Source: an uncultured Vibrio sp. (GTDB taxonomy: Bacteria; Pseudomonadota; Gammaproteobacteria; Enterobacterales; Vibrionaceae). From it: 64,000 nucleotides of DNA. The translations under genes were made by a program, and so were the position numbers. Below, piece by piece: positions 11,360-20,937 of this stretch (its first letter is position 1; every line of letters starts with the position of its first letter). The DNA lies in the NCBI GenBank assembly GCA_947504195.1, contig CANNGN010000011.1, positions 1 through 64,000 on the forward strand. The letters are read 5' to 3'. The notes under the pieces are model-generated. The model was not told where the DNA came from and did not search any database. It saw only the letters and a list, made by a program, of their open reading frames with translations.

Positions 11360-12100
11360 CTATCCTTTTAACCAATCTTTCATATCGAGTATTGAGTTGT
11401 GGGCGGTGAGATCTACCTGCATCGGCGTTAAGGATACATGCCGTTGTTCAACCGCATAAAAATCTGTCCCTTCACCTGCGTCTTGCTCTTTTCCTGGAGG
11501 CCCTAGCCAATATATGTCTTGTCCTCGAGGATCTTTTTGCTTAATCATATTTTCAGCGTGATGACGAGCCCCCAAACGTGTCACTGCAATATCACCGAGT
11601 TCTTCGTACGGTACATCGGGTATATTAACGTTAATTAAGCGACGAATTTTTACCGGTTGAGCTATATGTCGTTTTACCAACTTACAGGCAACTCTTGCTG
11701 CCGACTCGAAGTTTGTTTGCCCAACCAATGAAAATGCCATTGATTGAATTCCAAGAAAATGCCCTTCCATCGCCGCTGCCACCGTGCCTGAATAAAGCAC
11801 ATCATCACCTAAATTTGCACCATGATTTATTCCTGAAAGCACCAAGTCCGGTAATTGATCTTTCAACAATTCATTCAAACCAAAATGAACGCAATCTGTC
11901 GGTGTACCTTGTACAGAATACACATTTGGTTCGATCTGCTCGACACGAAGTGCCTGTTCTAAAGTCAATGAATTTGAGGCCGCTGAGCGATTACGATCCG
12001 GTGCCACAATAATAACCTCTGCGAATTCACTCAACGCCGCAGCAAGTGTCCTTATTCCTGTCGCATAAACACCATCATCATTACTCAATAAAATTCTCAT
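11360..12100 (-). CDS. surE: 5'-nucleotidase SurE
   Basis: Metal-dependent nucleoside monophosphate phosphatase linked to stationary-phase survival. The 246 residues begin [11 protein letters not shown], with the metal-binding Asp pair. They continue through [24 protein letters not shown] and the [22 protein letters not shown] core. The start overlaps the truD stop by four bases (ATGA), and the stop abuts pcm. This is the standard truD-surE-pcm-nlpD-rpoS block. Confidence 0.98.
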   Translation of the reverse strand: MRILLSNDDGVYATGIRTLAAALSEFAEVIIVAPDRNRSAASNSLTLEQALRVEQIEPNVYSVQGTPTDCVHFGLNELLKDQLPDLVLSGINHGANLGDDVLYSGTVAAAMEGHFLGIQSMAFSLVGQTNFESAARVACKLVKRHIAQPVKIRRLINVNIPDVPYEELGDIAVTRLGARHHAENMIKQKDPRGQDIYWLGPPGKEQDAGEGTDFYAVEQRHVSLTPMQVDLTAHNSILDMKDWLKG

Positions 12101-13146
12101 TGATCAAATACTCGCTCATGAGGTATTTCTTCTACCACTTCACGCAATACTGATGTTGCATACGCTCCAGCAGGAAGTGAAAAACTTACTATAACGACAT
12201 TTTTATCAACCTGCCATGTCATGTTTTTTGGGAGTAGTCGAATTGGTCTTCGATCATGGCGCATACGATTCCCACGAATTAGAGACATCAAGTCCTCTTC
12301 ACTATCGAGGTGAGATTGCTCTAACGCCAAACACGCTTCGGTTGTTGGAAGCTCATTATCTCCCGCAAGGGCGGCTGTGATAGAAGCCTCTCCGTTTACG
12401 ATCGCTTGGTCAAGCTCTGATTGGTTGTCGGCATTTACTGTTAAATGTGAATCCTTTTGCTCAACGATATCACCAGAAACAACATGTTCAAAACAACCTT
12501 GGTCAATACGTTCCGATACAATACGATTAAAAATCCACGAGCGCGCAGCCGACAACAACATGCTGCGCTGATTTTGGTTTCGAGACCGTACGTTATCTTT
12601 CCCCCAGCGGCGCGCTTCCGTTAAGTTATTGCCATTTCGCCCAAAACGCTGCGTACCATAATAATTCGGAACGCCTGATGTTGTGATTGCCGTTAACCTA
12701 GCGATAACAGATTCAATATCGCTCACTTCAGTTAAACGTATTTCAAATGCATTTCCAGCCAAGTCGCCAGCTTTTAGTTTTTTGTTATGTCGTGTTTGTT
12801 CTAAGATTTCAACATGAGGATACTGCGTTAGAAAACCGGTAAAATCAGGTGACTCTGATTTTGGTAAATAGACACTAAGCCACTGCTCGGTTACCGCATG
12901 ACGATCTTTCAAACCAGCCCACCCTATATCACGAGATTTAACCCCGCATACTTTGGCTAATTCATTGGCGACAAAACTGGTATTTTCACCACGCTTACGC
13001 ACACGAAGCATTAAATGCTCACCAGAGCCAGTAAGATCGAAACCCAATTGTTCGACCACCTTAAAATCCTCCGCCACGACTTTCAGTTTTGCTTTTGCGT
13101 TCGGAGCTCCCAATAAATAAGAGAATGAAGAAAGAATATCGCTCAT
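12097..13146 (-). CDS. truD: tRNA pseudouridine(13) synthase TruD
   Basis: Makes pseudouridine at position 13 of tRNA-Glu and other tRNAs. The 349-residue protein carries the TruD signature [15 protein letters not shown] with the catalytic Asp, the early EDFKVVEQL segment, and the [12 protein letters not shown] motif. I start at the ATG of [11 protein letters not shown], preceded by GGAA. A 5-codon longer reading starts at TTG inside that ribosome site. It overlaps surE by 4 bp. Confidence 0.97.
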   Translation of the reverse strand: MSDILSSFSYLLGAPNAKAKLKVVAEDFKVVEQLGFDLTGSGEHLMLRVRKRGENTSFVANELAKVCGVKSRDIGWAGLKDRHAVTEQWLSVYLPKSESPDFTGFLTQYPHVEILEQTRHNKKLKAGDLAGNAFEIRLTEVSDIESVIARLTAITTSGVPNYYGTQRFGRNGNNLTEARRWGKDNVRSRNQNQRSMLLSAARSWIFNRIVSERIDQGCFEHVVSGDIVEQKDSHLTVNADNQSELDQAIVNGEASITAALAGDNELPTTEACLALEQSHLDSEEDLMSLIRGNRMRHDRRPIRLLPKNMTWQVDKNVVIVSFSLPAGAYATSVLREVVEEIPHERVFDQ

Positions 13147-13173
13147 GATGAATGGTTCCAAAATTGAAAAAAA

Positions 13174-13650
13174 TTATACCCGCAATAGAAGCACAACGGC
13201 TTCGCTAGCAATACCTTCTTTACGTCCAGTAAAACCAAGACGTTCGGTTGTCGTCGCCTTAACATTGATCTGAGAAATGTCACACTGTAAGTCATTAGCG
13301 ATTGTCTGACACATCGCATCAATAAAAGGGGCCATCTTAGGTGCTTGCGCAATGATCGTCACATCCGCATTCCCAAGGCGGTAACCTTTCTCCTGAACTC
13401 GGCGATACACATCCTTAAGCAATTCTCGGCTATTTGCGCCTTTCCATTTGTCATCGGTATCCGGAAAGTGACGACCAATATCCCCTTCTGCGATCGCACC
13501 TAATAATGCATCACACAAGGCATGCAAGGCGACGTCACCATCGGAGTGAGCAAGTAACCCTTGTTCATAAGGAACAGCAACACCACCTATAATTACTGGA
13601 CCTTCACCACCAAATTTATGTACATCAAAACCATGTCCAATTCTAAACAT
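13174..13650 (-). CDS. ispF: 2-C-methyl-D-erythritol 2,4-cyclodiphosphate synthase
   Basis: Fifth step of the MEP isoprenoid pathway: cyclises the CDP-methylerythritol phosphate intermediate with loss of CMP. The 158-residue protein has the metal-binding GHGFDVHKF motif, [19 protein letters not shown], the FPDTDDKW segment, and the [17 protein letters not shown]-terminus. It sits 1 bp after ispD, so both are surely co-transcribed. Confidence 0.99.
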   Translation of the reverse strand: MFRIGHGFDVHKFGGEGPVIIGGVAVPYEQGLLAHSDGDVALHALCDALLGAIAEGDIGRHFPDTDDKWKGANSRELLKDVYRRVQEKGYRLGNADVTIIAQAPKMAPFIDAMCQTIANDLQCDISQINVKATTTERLGFTGRKEGIASEAVVLLLRV

Positions 13651-13651
13651 C

Positions 13652-14365
13652 TCATTTCCTTGTTCTACTCAGATAGAACTCTGCTAAAGCGAGATCTTCT
13701 GGTTGAGTAATTTTTATATTGCTCGCCTTTCCAGCGACGATTAAAGGTGTTTGCCCTATATATTCAAATGCAGATGCTTCATCGGTAACTTTTTCTCCAG
13801 AAGTCATTGCGGTTTCAAGTGCTTGTTTTAAAGAGGCGGCTCTAAAAAGTTGAGGAGTTAGAGCATGCCAAAGCTGCTCTCTCTCAACCGTATGCTGAAT
13901 TAAGCAACCTTTATCACTACGCTTCATCGTATCTCTGACTGGAGACGCTAAAATCGCTCCAACATGATGACCTTGAGCCTGCTCAATAAGCTCTTCAATA
14001 TCATCAGTATCAAAGCATGGACGAGCGGCATCATGCACCAATGCCCATTCCGCTAGTTGATGCTCTAATGCATAGTTCAAACCATTTAGGACTGAGTCCG
14101 CTCGTTCTTTCCCACCATTAACACGTATTACTCGCGGGTCTGTTGCAATGGACAATGCTGAAAAGTATGGGTCTTTGGCACCAAGTGCGATAACCACAGA
14201 ATTGATGCTTGGAAGGGCAAGAAGTTTATTTACTGTATACTCCAACACCGTTTTATCCAATAAAGGCAAATACTGTTTTGGTCGATCTGCTTGCATCCGA
14301 CTTCCAACGCCAGCAGCAGGAACGATTGCGACGATAGAATTATGTGGAATCGAAGAACTATTCAT
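13652..14365 (-). CDS. ispD: 2-C-methyl-D-erythritol 4-phosphate cytidylyltransferase
   Basis: Third MEP-pathway step: transfers CMP from CTP to MEP. The 237-residue protein has the nucleotide-binding motif [27 protein letters not shown], and the C-terminal [13 protein letters not shown] chose the ATG at 14365, which overlaps the ftsB end (GATGAATAG) and has GAGGA upstream. A GTG six codons earlier is also open. Confidence 0.97.
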   Translation of the reverse strand: MNSSSIPHNSIVAIVPAAGVGSRMQADRPKQYLPLLDKTVLEYTVNKLLALPSINSVVIALGAKDPYFSALSIATDPRVIRVNGGKERADSVLNGLNYALEHQLAEWALVHDAARPCFDTDDIEELIEQAQGHHVGAILASPVRDTMKRSDKGCLIQHTVEREQLWHALTPQLFRAASLKQALETAMTSGEKVTDEASAFEYIGQTPLIVAGKASNIKITQPEDLALAEFYLSRTRK

Positions 14366-14648
14366 CACCAAATTTTTCCTCACCTAAAATTCGATAGAAT
14401 GTTTCTTCTTCTTTAATCATTCCCAATTCATTTCGAGCACGCTCTTCTATTGCATCTAATCCTTGGCGAAGATCGTCTATCTCAGCGAACATCTCTTGAT
14501 TCCGCTCGAAAAGCTTGTCATTCACTTGCGTTTGACTGTCTATCTCACTCGATAACGTTTGATAATCTGAGATCCCATTTTTGCCTTGCCATAAGGTATA
14601 TTGCAGAACAACCAGCAGCAAAAATAAAACCATCGAAAAAATACGCAT
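14358..14648 (-). CDS. ftsB: Cell division protein FtsB
   Basis: Small bitopic inner-membrane protein that joins FtsL and FtsQ in the divisome. The 96 residues start with one transmembrane helix (residues 4-19), followed by a coiled coil ([20 protein letters not shown]) and the conserved [19 protein letters not shown] tail. The pairing with ispD is universal in gammaproteobacteria. Confidence 0.96.
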   Translation of the reverse strand: MRIFSMVLFLLLVVLQYTLWQGKNGISDYQTLSSEIDSQTQVNDKLFERNQEMFAEIDDLRQGLDAIEERARNELGMIKEEETFYRILGEEKFGDE

Positions 14649-14727
14649 AATCTTGACACTATATCGTTGTTCAATACCTTTCCTGATGTCATAAAGGAAG
14701 GATCAAAATTAAGGAGGAATACGACAC

Positions 14728-14769
14728 CTTGTATCAACGTCGCCGCCGTGTGCGTCAACGTGATACAAG
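14728..14769. repeat. Inverted repeat between ftsB and uppP
   Basis: CTTGTATCA and TGATACAAG form a 9-bp perfect stem around a 24-base GC-rich loop that contains smaller complementary pieces. It lies between the uppP 3' end and the ftsB start. There is no T-run, so a simple terminator is not convincing. Confidence 0.5.
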
Positions 14770-14789
14770 AAACCATGCTAATTTAGTAT

Positions 14790-15590
14790 CTAGAGCAATA
14801 TATAAGCAAACAAACCAAAACCAAGCAATAAGCGATAAATCACAAATGGCATCATACCCATACGAGAAATGGCTTTAAGGAACAGGTGAATACACAAATA
14901 AGCACTAACAAATGAAGTAATTATCCCTGTTACTAAAAAACCGACATGAACAGGCTCACCACTTACCGCTAACTTCAACCCTAAGTAACTTCCTGCTAAA
15001 ACAATAATTGGAATCGACATTAAGAAAGAGAATCGTGCAGCAGCTTCACGTGTAAAACCAAGATATAACGCAGCGGTAATAGTTGCACCTGAACGAGACG
15101 TTCCCGGAATCATAGCAACAGCTTGTGCAATACCGATAACAAGGGCACTTTTCCATGTTCCTTGGTATTCATCTAAATTTTGCTTAGCGGTTTTATCGAC
15201 GTACCAAAGTAGTAACCCGAAAACAATCGTGGTCGTCGCAATAACAGTGGCGCTTCTGGCATAAACTTCAATGAGATCTTTCGCTAATAGGCCAAATACA
15301 CAAGCAGGAATCGTCGCTAAAATAATAAGCCATGCCAATTTCGCTTCTTTACTTCGATCACCTTTAAAAATAGAACCAATAAAGGCACTCAATAAACTGA
15401 CCACTTCTTTGCGGAAGTAAATCACAACCGCGGCAAGTGTTCCGACATGAACAGCAACATCAAACGATAAGCCTTGATCTTCCCAACCAAGAATTGCCGA
15501 AGGCAGAATTAAATGAGCAGAGCTCGAAATAGGTAAGAATTCAGTTAAGCCTTGAATTAACGCCAGTATAAACGCTTCAAAATAGTTCAT
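14790..15590 (-). CDS. uppP: Undecaprenyl-diphosphatase UppP (BacA)
   Basis: Membrane phosphatase that recycles the undecaprenyl carrier lipid for peptidoglycan synthesis and confers bacitracin tolerance. The 266-residue polytopic protein has both active-site signatures: [16 protein letters not shown] near residue 15-30 and [14 protein letters not shown] in the second half. Length is normal. It is followed downstream by the ftsB-ispD-ispF group, and folK lies 18 bp upstream on the same strand. Confidence 0.98.
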   Translation of the reverse strand: MNYFEAFILALIQGLTEFLPISSSAHLILPSAILGWEDQGLSFDVAVHVGTLAAVVIYFRKEVVSLLSAFIGSIFKGDRSKEAKLAWLIILATIPACVFGLLAKDLIEVYARSATVIATTTIVFGLLLWYVDKTAKQNLDEYQGTWKSALVIGIAQAVAMIPGTSRSGATITAALYLGFTREAAARFSFLMSIPIIVLAGSYLGLKLAVSGEPVHVGFLVTGIITSFVSAYLCIHLFLKAISRMGMMPFVIYRLLLGFGLFAYILL

Positions 15591-15608
15591 TGTTATTCTC
15601 TTTTTATA

Positions 15609-16097
15609 TTAAATTTTAAACCACGGCTTAATCGCCGATAAAATCTCTAAATTATTAAACTCTACCCAGATATCCTTAACCGAACGTCCATCTCCGGGAA
15701 TAACACGTTCGGGACAAAGCTCATAAAGCGGCTGGATAACAAAAGGGAATTGATAGATATCCTGTCGTGGAACCTTAACCGTTTCGTTACAGATACAATC
15801 ACCGAATAGAAGGATATCTAAATCTATCGTTCTAGACTGCTTCTTTTGAGCATCTTGCGGTCGACCTAATTGCCATTCTATCTTTCTCAATTCATCAGAA
15901 AATTGTTCTAATGTGTGCTTCGTCGTGACTTCTACAACAAGATTAAAAAAGCTATCACCATCAAATCCAAACGCTAGTGATTCATAGATTGTGGACCAAC
16001 GTGCCGCCGGATCTAAGGCGATCATAGCTCGAATGGCTTTCTCTATATGTTGATGCTTTTCAATATTCGACCCAATACCAACATAAGTAATCGTCAC
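15609..16097 (-). CDS. folK: 2-amino-4-hydroxy-6-hydroxymethyldihydropteridine pyrophosphokinase
   Basis: HPPK transfers pyrophosphate from ATP to the pterin in folate synthesis. The 162-residue protein has the GIGSNIEKHQHI start, DSFFNLVVEV, and the QSRTIDLDILLFGD signature with its Asp pair. The folB stop overlaps its start by 4 bp, so folB-folK is one operon. This folB-linked type may coexist with a second folK near pcnB elsewhere in the genome. Confidence 0.95.
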   Translation of the reverse strand: MTITYVGIGSNIEKHQHIEKAIRAMIALDPAARWSTIYESLAFGFDGDSFFNLVVEVTTKHTLEQFSDELRKIEWQLGRPQDAQKKQSRTIDLDILLFGDCICNETVKVPRQDIYQFPFVIQPLYELCPERVIPGDGRSVKDIWVEFNNLEILSAIKPWFKI

Positions 16098-16447
16098 ACA
16101 TTGCCTCGTTCGATCACAACACCAACACCGCTGGCTTGTGCTATAGCATCGGGTTTTGTTAAGCGGATTTTAACCCAAGGAACGTTAAACTTAGTCATGA
16201 TGATCTCAGCGATCTCTTCAGCGACTCTTTCAACCAATAAAAAACGCCCTTGTTCGATGTGATCAATGACCGTTTGGCTAACAACCGAATAATCCAAAGC
16301 ATCTTGAACATCATCACTTTTACCTGCGAGACGATTATCATGAGCCATCTCAATATCAAGCACTAATTTTTGTTTAATCTGTTGTTCCCAGTCATACACT
16401 CCAATTGTCGTGATGACTGTCAGTTGCTCAATAAATACCTTATCCAT
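16094..16447 (-). CDS. folB: Dihydroneopterin aldolase
   Basis: Cleaves 7,8-dihydroneopterin to the hydroxymethylpterin substrate of FolK. The 117-residue protein has the family core VFIEQLTVITTIGVYDWEQ at the start, the DALDYSVVSQTV segment and the LTKPDAIAQASGVGVVIER C-terminus. It is the first gene of the folB-folK-uppP run, divergent from plsY across 282 bp that must hold both promoters. Confidence 0.97.
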   Translation of the reverse strand: MDKVFIEQLTVITTIGVYDWEQQIKQKLVLDIEMAHDNRLAGKSDDVQDALDYSVVSQTVIDHIEQGRFLLVERVAEEIAEIIMTKFNVPWVKIRLTKPDAIAQASGVGVVIERGNV

Positions 16448-16729
16448 AATACCCTTTTTCCAAACAACACATTTCCCACGAGCACCAGTATCACGACGAC
16501 AGGTCGGATACCCTTATCCTACAATTAAGCGTACTATAATCATTCAAATTGGCTTACTCGACACTTCATAAATATCGCAATTGGATACGTAAACAAAAGC
16601 GACAAGATATAATAGTCGAAAAAGAGGTAAAATTGTGAATTCCATTACAATTTATCAGCTAATTTTAGTGAAGAATAGTGACGATAAAGTCATAGTGAGT
16701 CATCTCAATAATAGAGAGTCTAGCCTTAG

Positions 16730-17326
16730 ATGTCGCCTTTTATCTTGTTGATTATTGTTGCTTCTTATTTGATCGGTTCGGTATCTAGCGCGGTCTTGAT
16801 CTCTCGCATCAAACATCTACCAGACCCTCGACAACAAGGTTCAAAAAACCCTGGAGCCACAAATGTTCTCCGACTAGGTGGGAGCCGTATCGCTGCATTC
16901 GTACTTTTTTGTGATGTACTAAAAGGTATGATTCCAGTATGGGGCAGCTATTATTTAGGTATCAGCCCTGTACTACTTGGTGTTATTGCCATAGCCGCAT
17001 GTTTGGGGCATATCTACCCGATATTCTTTAACTTTCAAGGTGGAAAAGGTGTCGCGACCGCCTTAGGTGCCATTGCTCCAATTGGGTTTTCTCTCACTTC
17101 TATGATCGTTGCAACTTGGTTAAGTGTTGCCTTTATATTCCGCTATTCATCATTAGCCTCGATCACTAGTGCGATTCTCGCTCCACTTTATACGTGGCTA
17201 GTCAATCCTCAATATACCTTGCCTGTCGCAATGCTCTGCTGCTTAATTCTATTTCGCCATCAAGACAACATGAAACGCTTGCTCGCGGGAAACGAACCAA
17301 AAATTGGGAAAAGATCCGCTATTTGA
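16730..17326 (+). CDS. plsY: Acyl-phosphate glycerol-3-phosphate acyltransferase PlsY
   Basis: Inner-membrane enzyme that uses acyl-phosphate from PlsX to acylate glycerol-3-phosphate, starting phospholipid synthesis. The 198 residues contain the three PlsY motifs: [26 protein letters not shown] with GG following, and the glycine-rich [14 protein letters not shown]. Several transmembrane helices are evident. The downstream hydrolase gene starts 56 bp later on the same strand. Confidence 0.97.
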   Translation: MSPFILLIIVASYLIGSVSSAVLISRIKHLPDPRQQGSKNPGATNVLRLGGSRIAAFVLFCDVLKGMIPVWGSYYLGISPVLLGVIAIAACLGHIYPIFFNFQGGKGVATALGAIAPIGFSLTSMIVATWLSVAFIFRYSSLASITSAILAPLYTWLVNPQYTLPVAMLCCLILFRHQDNMKRLLAGNEPKIGKRSAI

Positions 17327-17381
17327 TCCAAAAGAGATTAGACTTACTGATTAAACGACCACATTCCTTGAGACTGGCACT

Positions 17382-18029
17382 ATGACTTGGTTTTCTATGC
17401 TGGCACTTTGTGCTTCGGCAAATGCTTCAATTGATATTGATTGTGATTCTGTTCACCAAACCTATATTCAAGAACTATCACAACTAGAGCTGACCACGAC
17501 GGACATCGATGCAATCACCCGAACCGCTTACGCCGAAGCCGCCAACCAAGGTTCATTAGGTCTTTCTGGTGTTGTGTTTACGATTTTAAATCGCAAAATC
17601 AGTGGCAAGTTTTCAGATTCAATAAAAAGCATTATTAACAGTAATAATCAGTTTGAACCCGTCACTGTAGCCGGTGGTTGGGAAAAATTACCACAGCCAA
17701 CATTAGAGCAACGTGCTCGTATCGAAACGATAATTGAATTAGCTCAAAGTGGATATATGTCCGATCCTACTCATGCGGCATTGTATTTTCAAAATACCCA
17801 GATCGTCGCAAAAAGAGTTGAGGAAGGGTCGGTATCGGGGCACCTTGAACATTTTGGTAATGCCCCAATTTCAGCCAGTATTGCTGATCATACCTTTTAT
17901 TCGATTATGTGCCTCTCAGAAGCGGAAGAAACGCCTTCAACCTCTAAAAGCTTAACCTCTTTTCCTTTACTGAAAAGCCCTCTGAGCAATGGTGTCAAAC
18001 AGCTAAGAGGCAGTAACAATTCGAAATAA
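17382..18029 (+). CDS. SleB/CwlJ-type cell wall hydrolase
   Basis: Probable exported peptidoglycan-cleaving enzyme of the Hydrolase_2 family. A short signal peptide (MTWFSMLALCASANA) is followed by the family core: ITRTAYAEAANQGSLGL with the catalytic-type Glu, VVFTILNRK, NNQFEPVTV, DPTHAALYFQNTQIV, and the closing ADHTFYSI. The last ~40 residues are Ser/Thr-rich and unconserved. It lies 56 bp after plsY and may share its transcript. Substrate bond and role in this non-sporeformer are unknown. Confidence 0.85.
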   Translation: MTWFSMLALCASANASIDIDCDSVHQTYIQELSQLELTTTDIDAITRTAYAEAANQGSLGLSGVVFTILNRKISGKFSDSIKSIINSNNQFEPVTVAGGWEKLPQPTLEQRARIETIIELAQSGYMSDPTHAALYFQNTQIVAKRVEEGSVSGHLEHFGNAPISASIADHTFYSIMCLSEAEETPSTSKSLTSFPLLKSPLSNGVKQLRGSNNSK

Positions 18030-18051
18030 CGCCTCTCTACCGCTTAAAACC

Positions 18052-18867
18052 TTACCCAAGATTATGAGCAAAGAAAGCATTGAGATGAGACGTCACCTCT
18101 GCGCTCGATTCAAGTACACTCATGTGCCCAGTATTCGCAAGTACTTTTAGTTCACTGCCCGTGATCGCATCATTCATTAAGTACGATTCCAACGGTGGGC
18201 GTGCTCGATCTTCCGATCCAGATATAATCAATACCGGTAATGCAAATTTCTCAATATCTTCAAAGCGCTCGGGACGAGAATACATTACCTTGCCAACATC
18301 AACCCATGAATGGATCTCAAGCTCGGTTGCATTTTTCAACTTATTCTCGAATTCAGCCACATAACCTTCTGACTGTTCTAGTGCATATGTTGAAAAATAG
18401 AGTGGAAGCAATGGCGTAATAACCTCATCGGAAATCTGACTCTCTTGCTTCATACGGTGAAACCAATCGTTATATTTGGTGCAATTGACCTCAGGTTCGA
18501 AGCCAACAAATGTATTCAGTAAAACCAAACTTTTAACCCGCTGTGGAACCAACATGGTTAGCTCCACGCTCCACATTCCGCCTAGTGACATGCCTGCAAG
18601 TGAAAAGTCTTCAATATCCAATGAATCAAGCAATGCTAAAACATGTTTTGCATAGTCGGTTAAGTCGAAACCAGAATAAGGAAGAGGGTCGGATAAACCA
18701 TGCCCAAAAAAATCGGGAATAATACAGCGGTAAGATTGGCTAAGCTCAGCGACCTGCTCTCGCCACATCTCACAATCCCAAAGATAATCGTGGCCAAATA
18801 CGATCACGTCTCCCTGACCAATGTCTTGGTAATGCATACTTTGACCATTAACGACAAAAACCGGCAT
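18052..18867 (-). CDS. Alpha/beta-fold hydrolase
   Basis: A 271-residue serine hydrolase of unknown substrate. The fold markers are FGHDYLWDCEMW (oxyanion strand), PDFFGHGLSDP, the nucleophile elbow GMSLGGMWS (Ser near residue 94), the acid region ISGSEDRARPP, and the terminal His in NTGHMSVLE. It follows tsaD by 2 bp on the same strand and so is probably co-transcribed. It resembles 3-oxoadipate enol-lactonase-like hydrolases, but no aromatic pathway genes are nearby, so I leave the substrate open. Confidence 0.85.
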   Translation of the reverse strand: MPVFVVNGQSMHYQDIGQGDVIVFGHDYLWDCEMWREQVAELSQSYRCIIPDFFGHGLSDPLPYSGFDLTDYAKHVLALLDSLDIEDFSLAGMSLGGMWSVELTMLVPQRVKSLVLLNTFVGFEPEVNCTKYNDWFHRMKQESQISDEVITPLLPLYFSTYALEQSEGYVAEFENKLKNATELEIHSWVDVGKVMYSRPERFEDIEKFALPVLIISGSEDRARPPLESYLMNDAITGSELKVLANTGHMSVLESSAEVTSHLNAFFAHNLG

Positions 18868-18869
18868 AT

Positions 18870-19901
18870 CTAATCCTTTTGAGCAGAACTTACGGGGCTG
18901 AGTTGATCTATTGGCCAGCGAGGAACCGCTTTGACTTCCAAATCATTGGTCTCGTTATTTTTCAATCTCTGCATGCCTGCAAACGCAATCATGGCACCAT
19001 TATCGGTACAAAATTCAGTTCGAGGATAAAACACCTCTCCTCCAATCTTCTTTGCAAGTTGGCCTAGTGACTCTCGCAATTGAACATTGGCACTCACGCC
19101 GCCAGCGATAACGATTCTTTTCATACCTGTTTGTTCTAGGGCGCGACGACACTTAATCACAAGAGTCTCACACACTGCTTCTTGGAATGCATACGCAATA
19201 TCCGCTCGAGTTTGATCATCGTTATCATTAGAAGCAATCGTGTTTGCAGTGAAGGTTTTTAGACCTGAGAAACTCATATCAAGACCTGGTCGGTCAGTCA
19301 TCGGGCGTGGAAATTTAAAGCGGCCGGGCGTTCCATTTGTTGCCAATTTAGCGAGTAATGGTCCACCTGGATAATCAAGCCCCATTAATTTCGCCGTTTT
19401 ATCGAAAGCCTCACCAGCAGCATCATCAACTGACTCGCCAAGAATTGTGTACGCACCAATACCATCGACTTGAACGATCATACTATGACCACCGGAAACC
19501 AAAACCGCGACAAACGGAAACTCTGGCGGTGTATCTTCTAACATTGGGGCAAGTAAATGCCCTTCCATATGGTGAACCGCGACAGCAGGAACATTCCATG
19601 CGTAGGCCAAACTACGTCCAATGGTCGCACCAACCAATAGTGCCCCAACAAGACCAGGTCCAGCCGTGTAGGCAATACCATCAATATCTTTTTTGGTACA
19701 ACCGGCTTCCTCTAAAGCAGCATTAATAAGAGGGATAGTTTTTTTTACATGATCACGAGAGGCAAGTTCAGGCACTACCCCACCATAATCTGCGTGCAGT
19801 TTTACTTGGCTATATAGCTGATGAGATAACAACCCTTTTTCATCATCATAAATAGCGATTCCAGTCTCGTCACACGAGGTCTCAATACCAATAATGCGCA
19901 T
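18870..19901 (-). CDS. tsaD: tRNA N6-threonylcarbamoyladenosine synthase subunit TsaD
   Basis: Transfers the threonylcarbamoyl group onto A37 of ANN-decoding tRNAs with TsaB and TsaE. The 343-residue ASKHA-fold protein starts [19 protein letters not shown]. It has the metal-binding [12 protein letters not shown]is pair, [24 protein letters not shown], and [12 protein letters not shown]. Divergent from rpsU, the classical arrangement in gammaproteobacteria. Confidence 0.99.
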   Translation of the reverse strand: MRIIGIETSCDETGIAIYDDEKGLLSHQLYSQVKLHADYGGVVPELASRDHVKKTIPLINAALEEAGCTKKDIDGIAYTAGPGLVGALLVGATIGRSLAYAWNVPAVAVHHMEGHLLAPMLEDTPPEFPFVAVLVSGGHSMIVQVDGIGAYTILGESVDDAAGEAFDKTAKLMGLDYPGGPLLAKLATNGTPGRFKFPRPMTDRPGLDMSFSGLKTFTANTIASNDNDDQTRADIAYAFQEAVCETLVIKCRRALEQTGMKRIVIAGGVSANVQLRESLGQLAKKIGGEVFYPRTEFCTDNGAMIAFAGMQRLKNNETNDLEVKAVPRWPIDQLSPVSSAQKD

Positions 19902-20154
19902 AATTAATTCGCTACACTTTTCTCATCAGATAGAAATTGGCGACATGTTACCTTGGCTTGTGTCGACAGACAAATTTTGTCTTCGTTAAAATTAGACAAA
20001 GTGCTTTACAAAGCCCATTCGTTCAGATTAAAATTCCGCACCATTTTTGATCTAGCTGGTTAAAGGTCCGATACGAGTCAAGCGATACCGTATTTCTCTG
20101 TATCTAGACTAGAAGAAACCAGAATTAACGAATAACCCCTGAGGTGAAAGGCAT

Positions 20155-20370
20155 ATGCCAATAGTTAAAGTACGTGAAAACGAACCGTTCGACGTTGCAT
20201 TACGTCGTTTCAAACGCTCTTGCGAAAAAGCAGGAATTCTTTCTGAAGTGCGCAACCGTGAGCACTATGAAAAGCCTACTACAGTTCGTAAACGCGCTAA
20301 AGCAGCTGCTCAAAAGCGTCATGCTAAGAAGCTAGCTCGCGAAAACGCTCGTCGCGTTCGCCTGTACTAA
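20155..20370 (+). CDS. rpsU: 30S ribosomal protein S21
   Basis: Small basic ribosomal protein of 71 residues needed for initiation on mRNAs with Shine-Dalgarno sites. The sequence [20 protein letters not shown] and the Lys/Arg/Ala-rich tail are characteristic. The ribosome site GAGGTGAAAGG is strong. First gene of the macromolecular synthesis group rpsU-yqeY-dnaG-rpoD. Confidence 0.99.
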   Translation: MPIVKVRENEPFDVALRRFKRSCEKAGILSEVRNREHYEKPTTVRKRAKAAAQKRHAKKLARENARRVRLY

Positions 20371-20397
20371 TAACTGATTCCAACTAAGGATTTAGTT

Positions 20398-20841
20398 ATG
20401 GCTCTGATTGAACGACTCAAAGAAGAGCAAAAATTAGCGATGAAAGCCAAGGACAAATTGCGCCTTGGCACTATTCGTTTAGCCCTGTCAGCAATTAAAC
20501 AACGTGAAGTTGATGAACGTATAACGCTCACTGACGATGATATTGTTGCAATACTGACAAAAATGGTTAAACAACGTCGCGATTCTGTCGCTCAGTATGA
20601 AAACGCAGGTCGTAGTGATCTTGCTGAAGCAGAAAGTGCTGAAATTGCAATACTTGAAGATTTCATGCCTCAAGCGTTAAATGACAATGAAGTTGCTGAG
20701 CTAATCAAAGCGGCAATTGAAACGTCTGGCGCTTCTAGCATGCAAGATATGGGTAAAGTAATGGCTGTGCTTAAACCGCAAATACAGGGACGTGCAGATA
20801 TGGGTAAAGTTAGCGGACTGGTTAAGTCTAATCTAGCTTAA
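20398..20841 (+). CDS. GatB/YqeY family protein
   Basis: A 147-residue protein resembling the C-terminal tRNA-contact domain of amidotransferase subunit GatB. Features are the helical LKEEQKLAMKAKDKLRLGTI start, the VKQRRDSVAQYENAGR segment, and the C-terminal MGKVMAVLKPQIQGRADMGKV. Function is not settled. It is inserted between rpsU and dnaG in Vibrio and several other groups. Confidence 0.92.
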   Translation: MALIERLKEEQKLAMKAKDKLRLGTIRLALSAIKQREVDERITLTDDDIVAILTKMVKQRRDSVAQYENAGRSDLAEAESAEIAILEDFMPQALNDNEVAELIKAAIETSGASSMQDMGKVMAVLKPQIQGRADMGKVSGLVKSNLA

Positions 20842-20861
20842 TATCCATCACAAAGATTAAT

Positions 20862-20896
20862 AAGCCGTGTTATTCTTACGAATGCACGGCTTGTTT
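20862..20896 (+). terminator. Internal terminator before dnaG
   Basis: AAGCCGTG pairs with CACGGCTT over a 15-base loop, followed by GTTTGC. A weak U-tract suggests partial termination. This matches the known low-expression control of dnaG relative to rpsU in E. coli. Confidence 0.7.
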
Positions 20897-20937
20897 GCAT
20901 TTAACTCAATCAAATTGGATGTTTCTTTTTAGGTTTT

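Noticed and set aside
20095..20120. CTGTATCTAGACTAG as a LexA box before rpsU (as known in E. coli)
   Set aside because: The right half-site ACAG is absent, so it does not meet the CTGT-N8-ACAG pattern.
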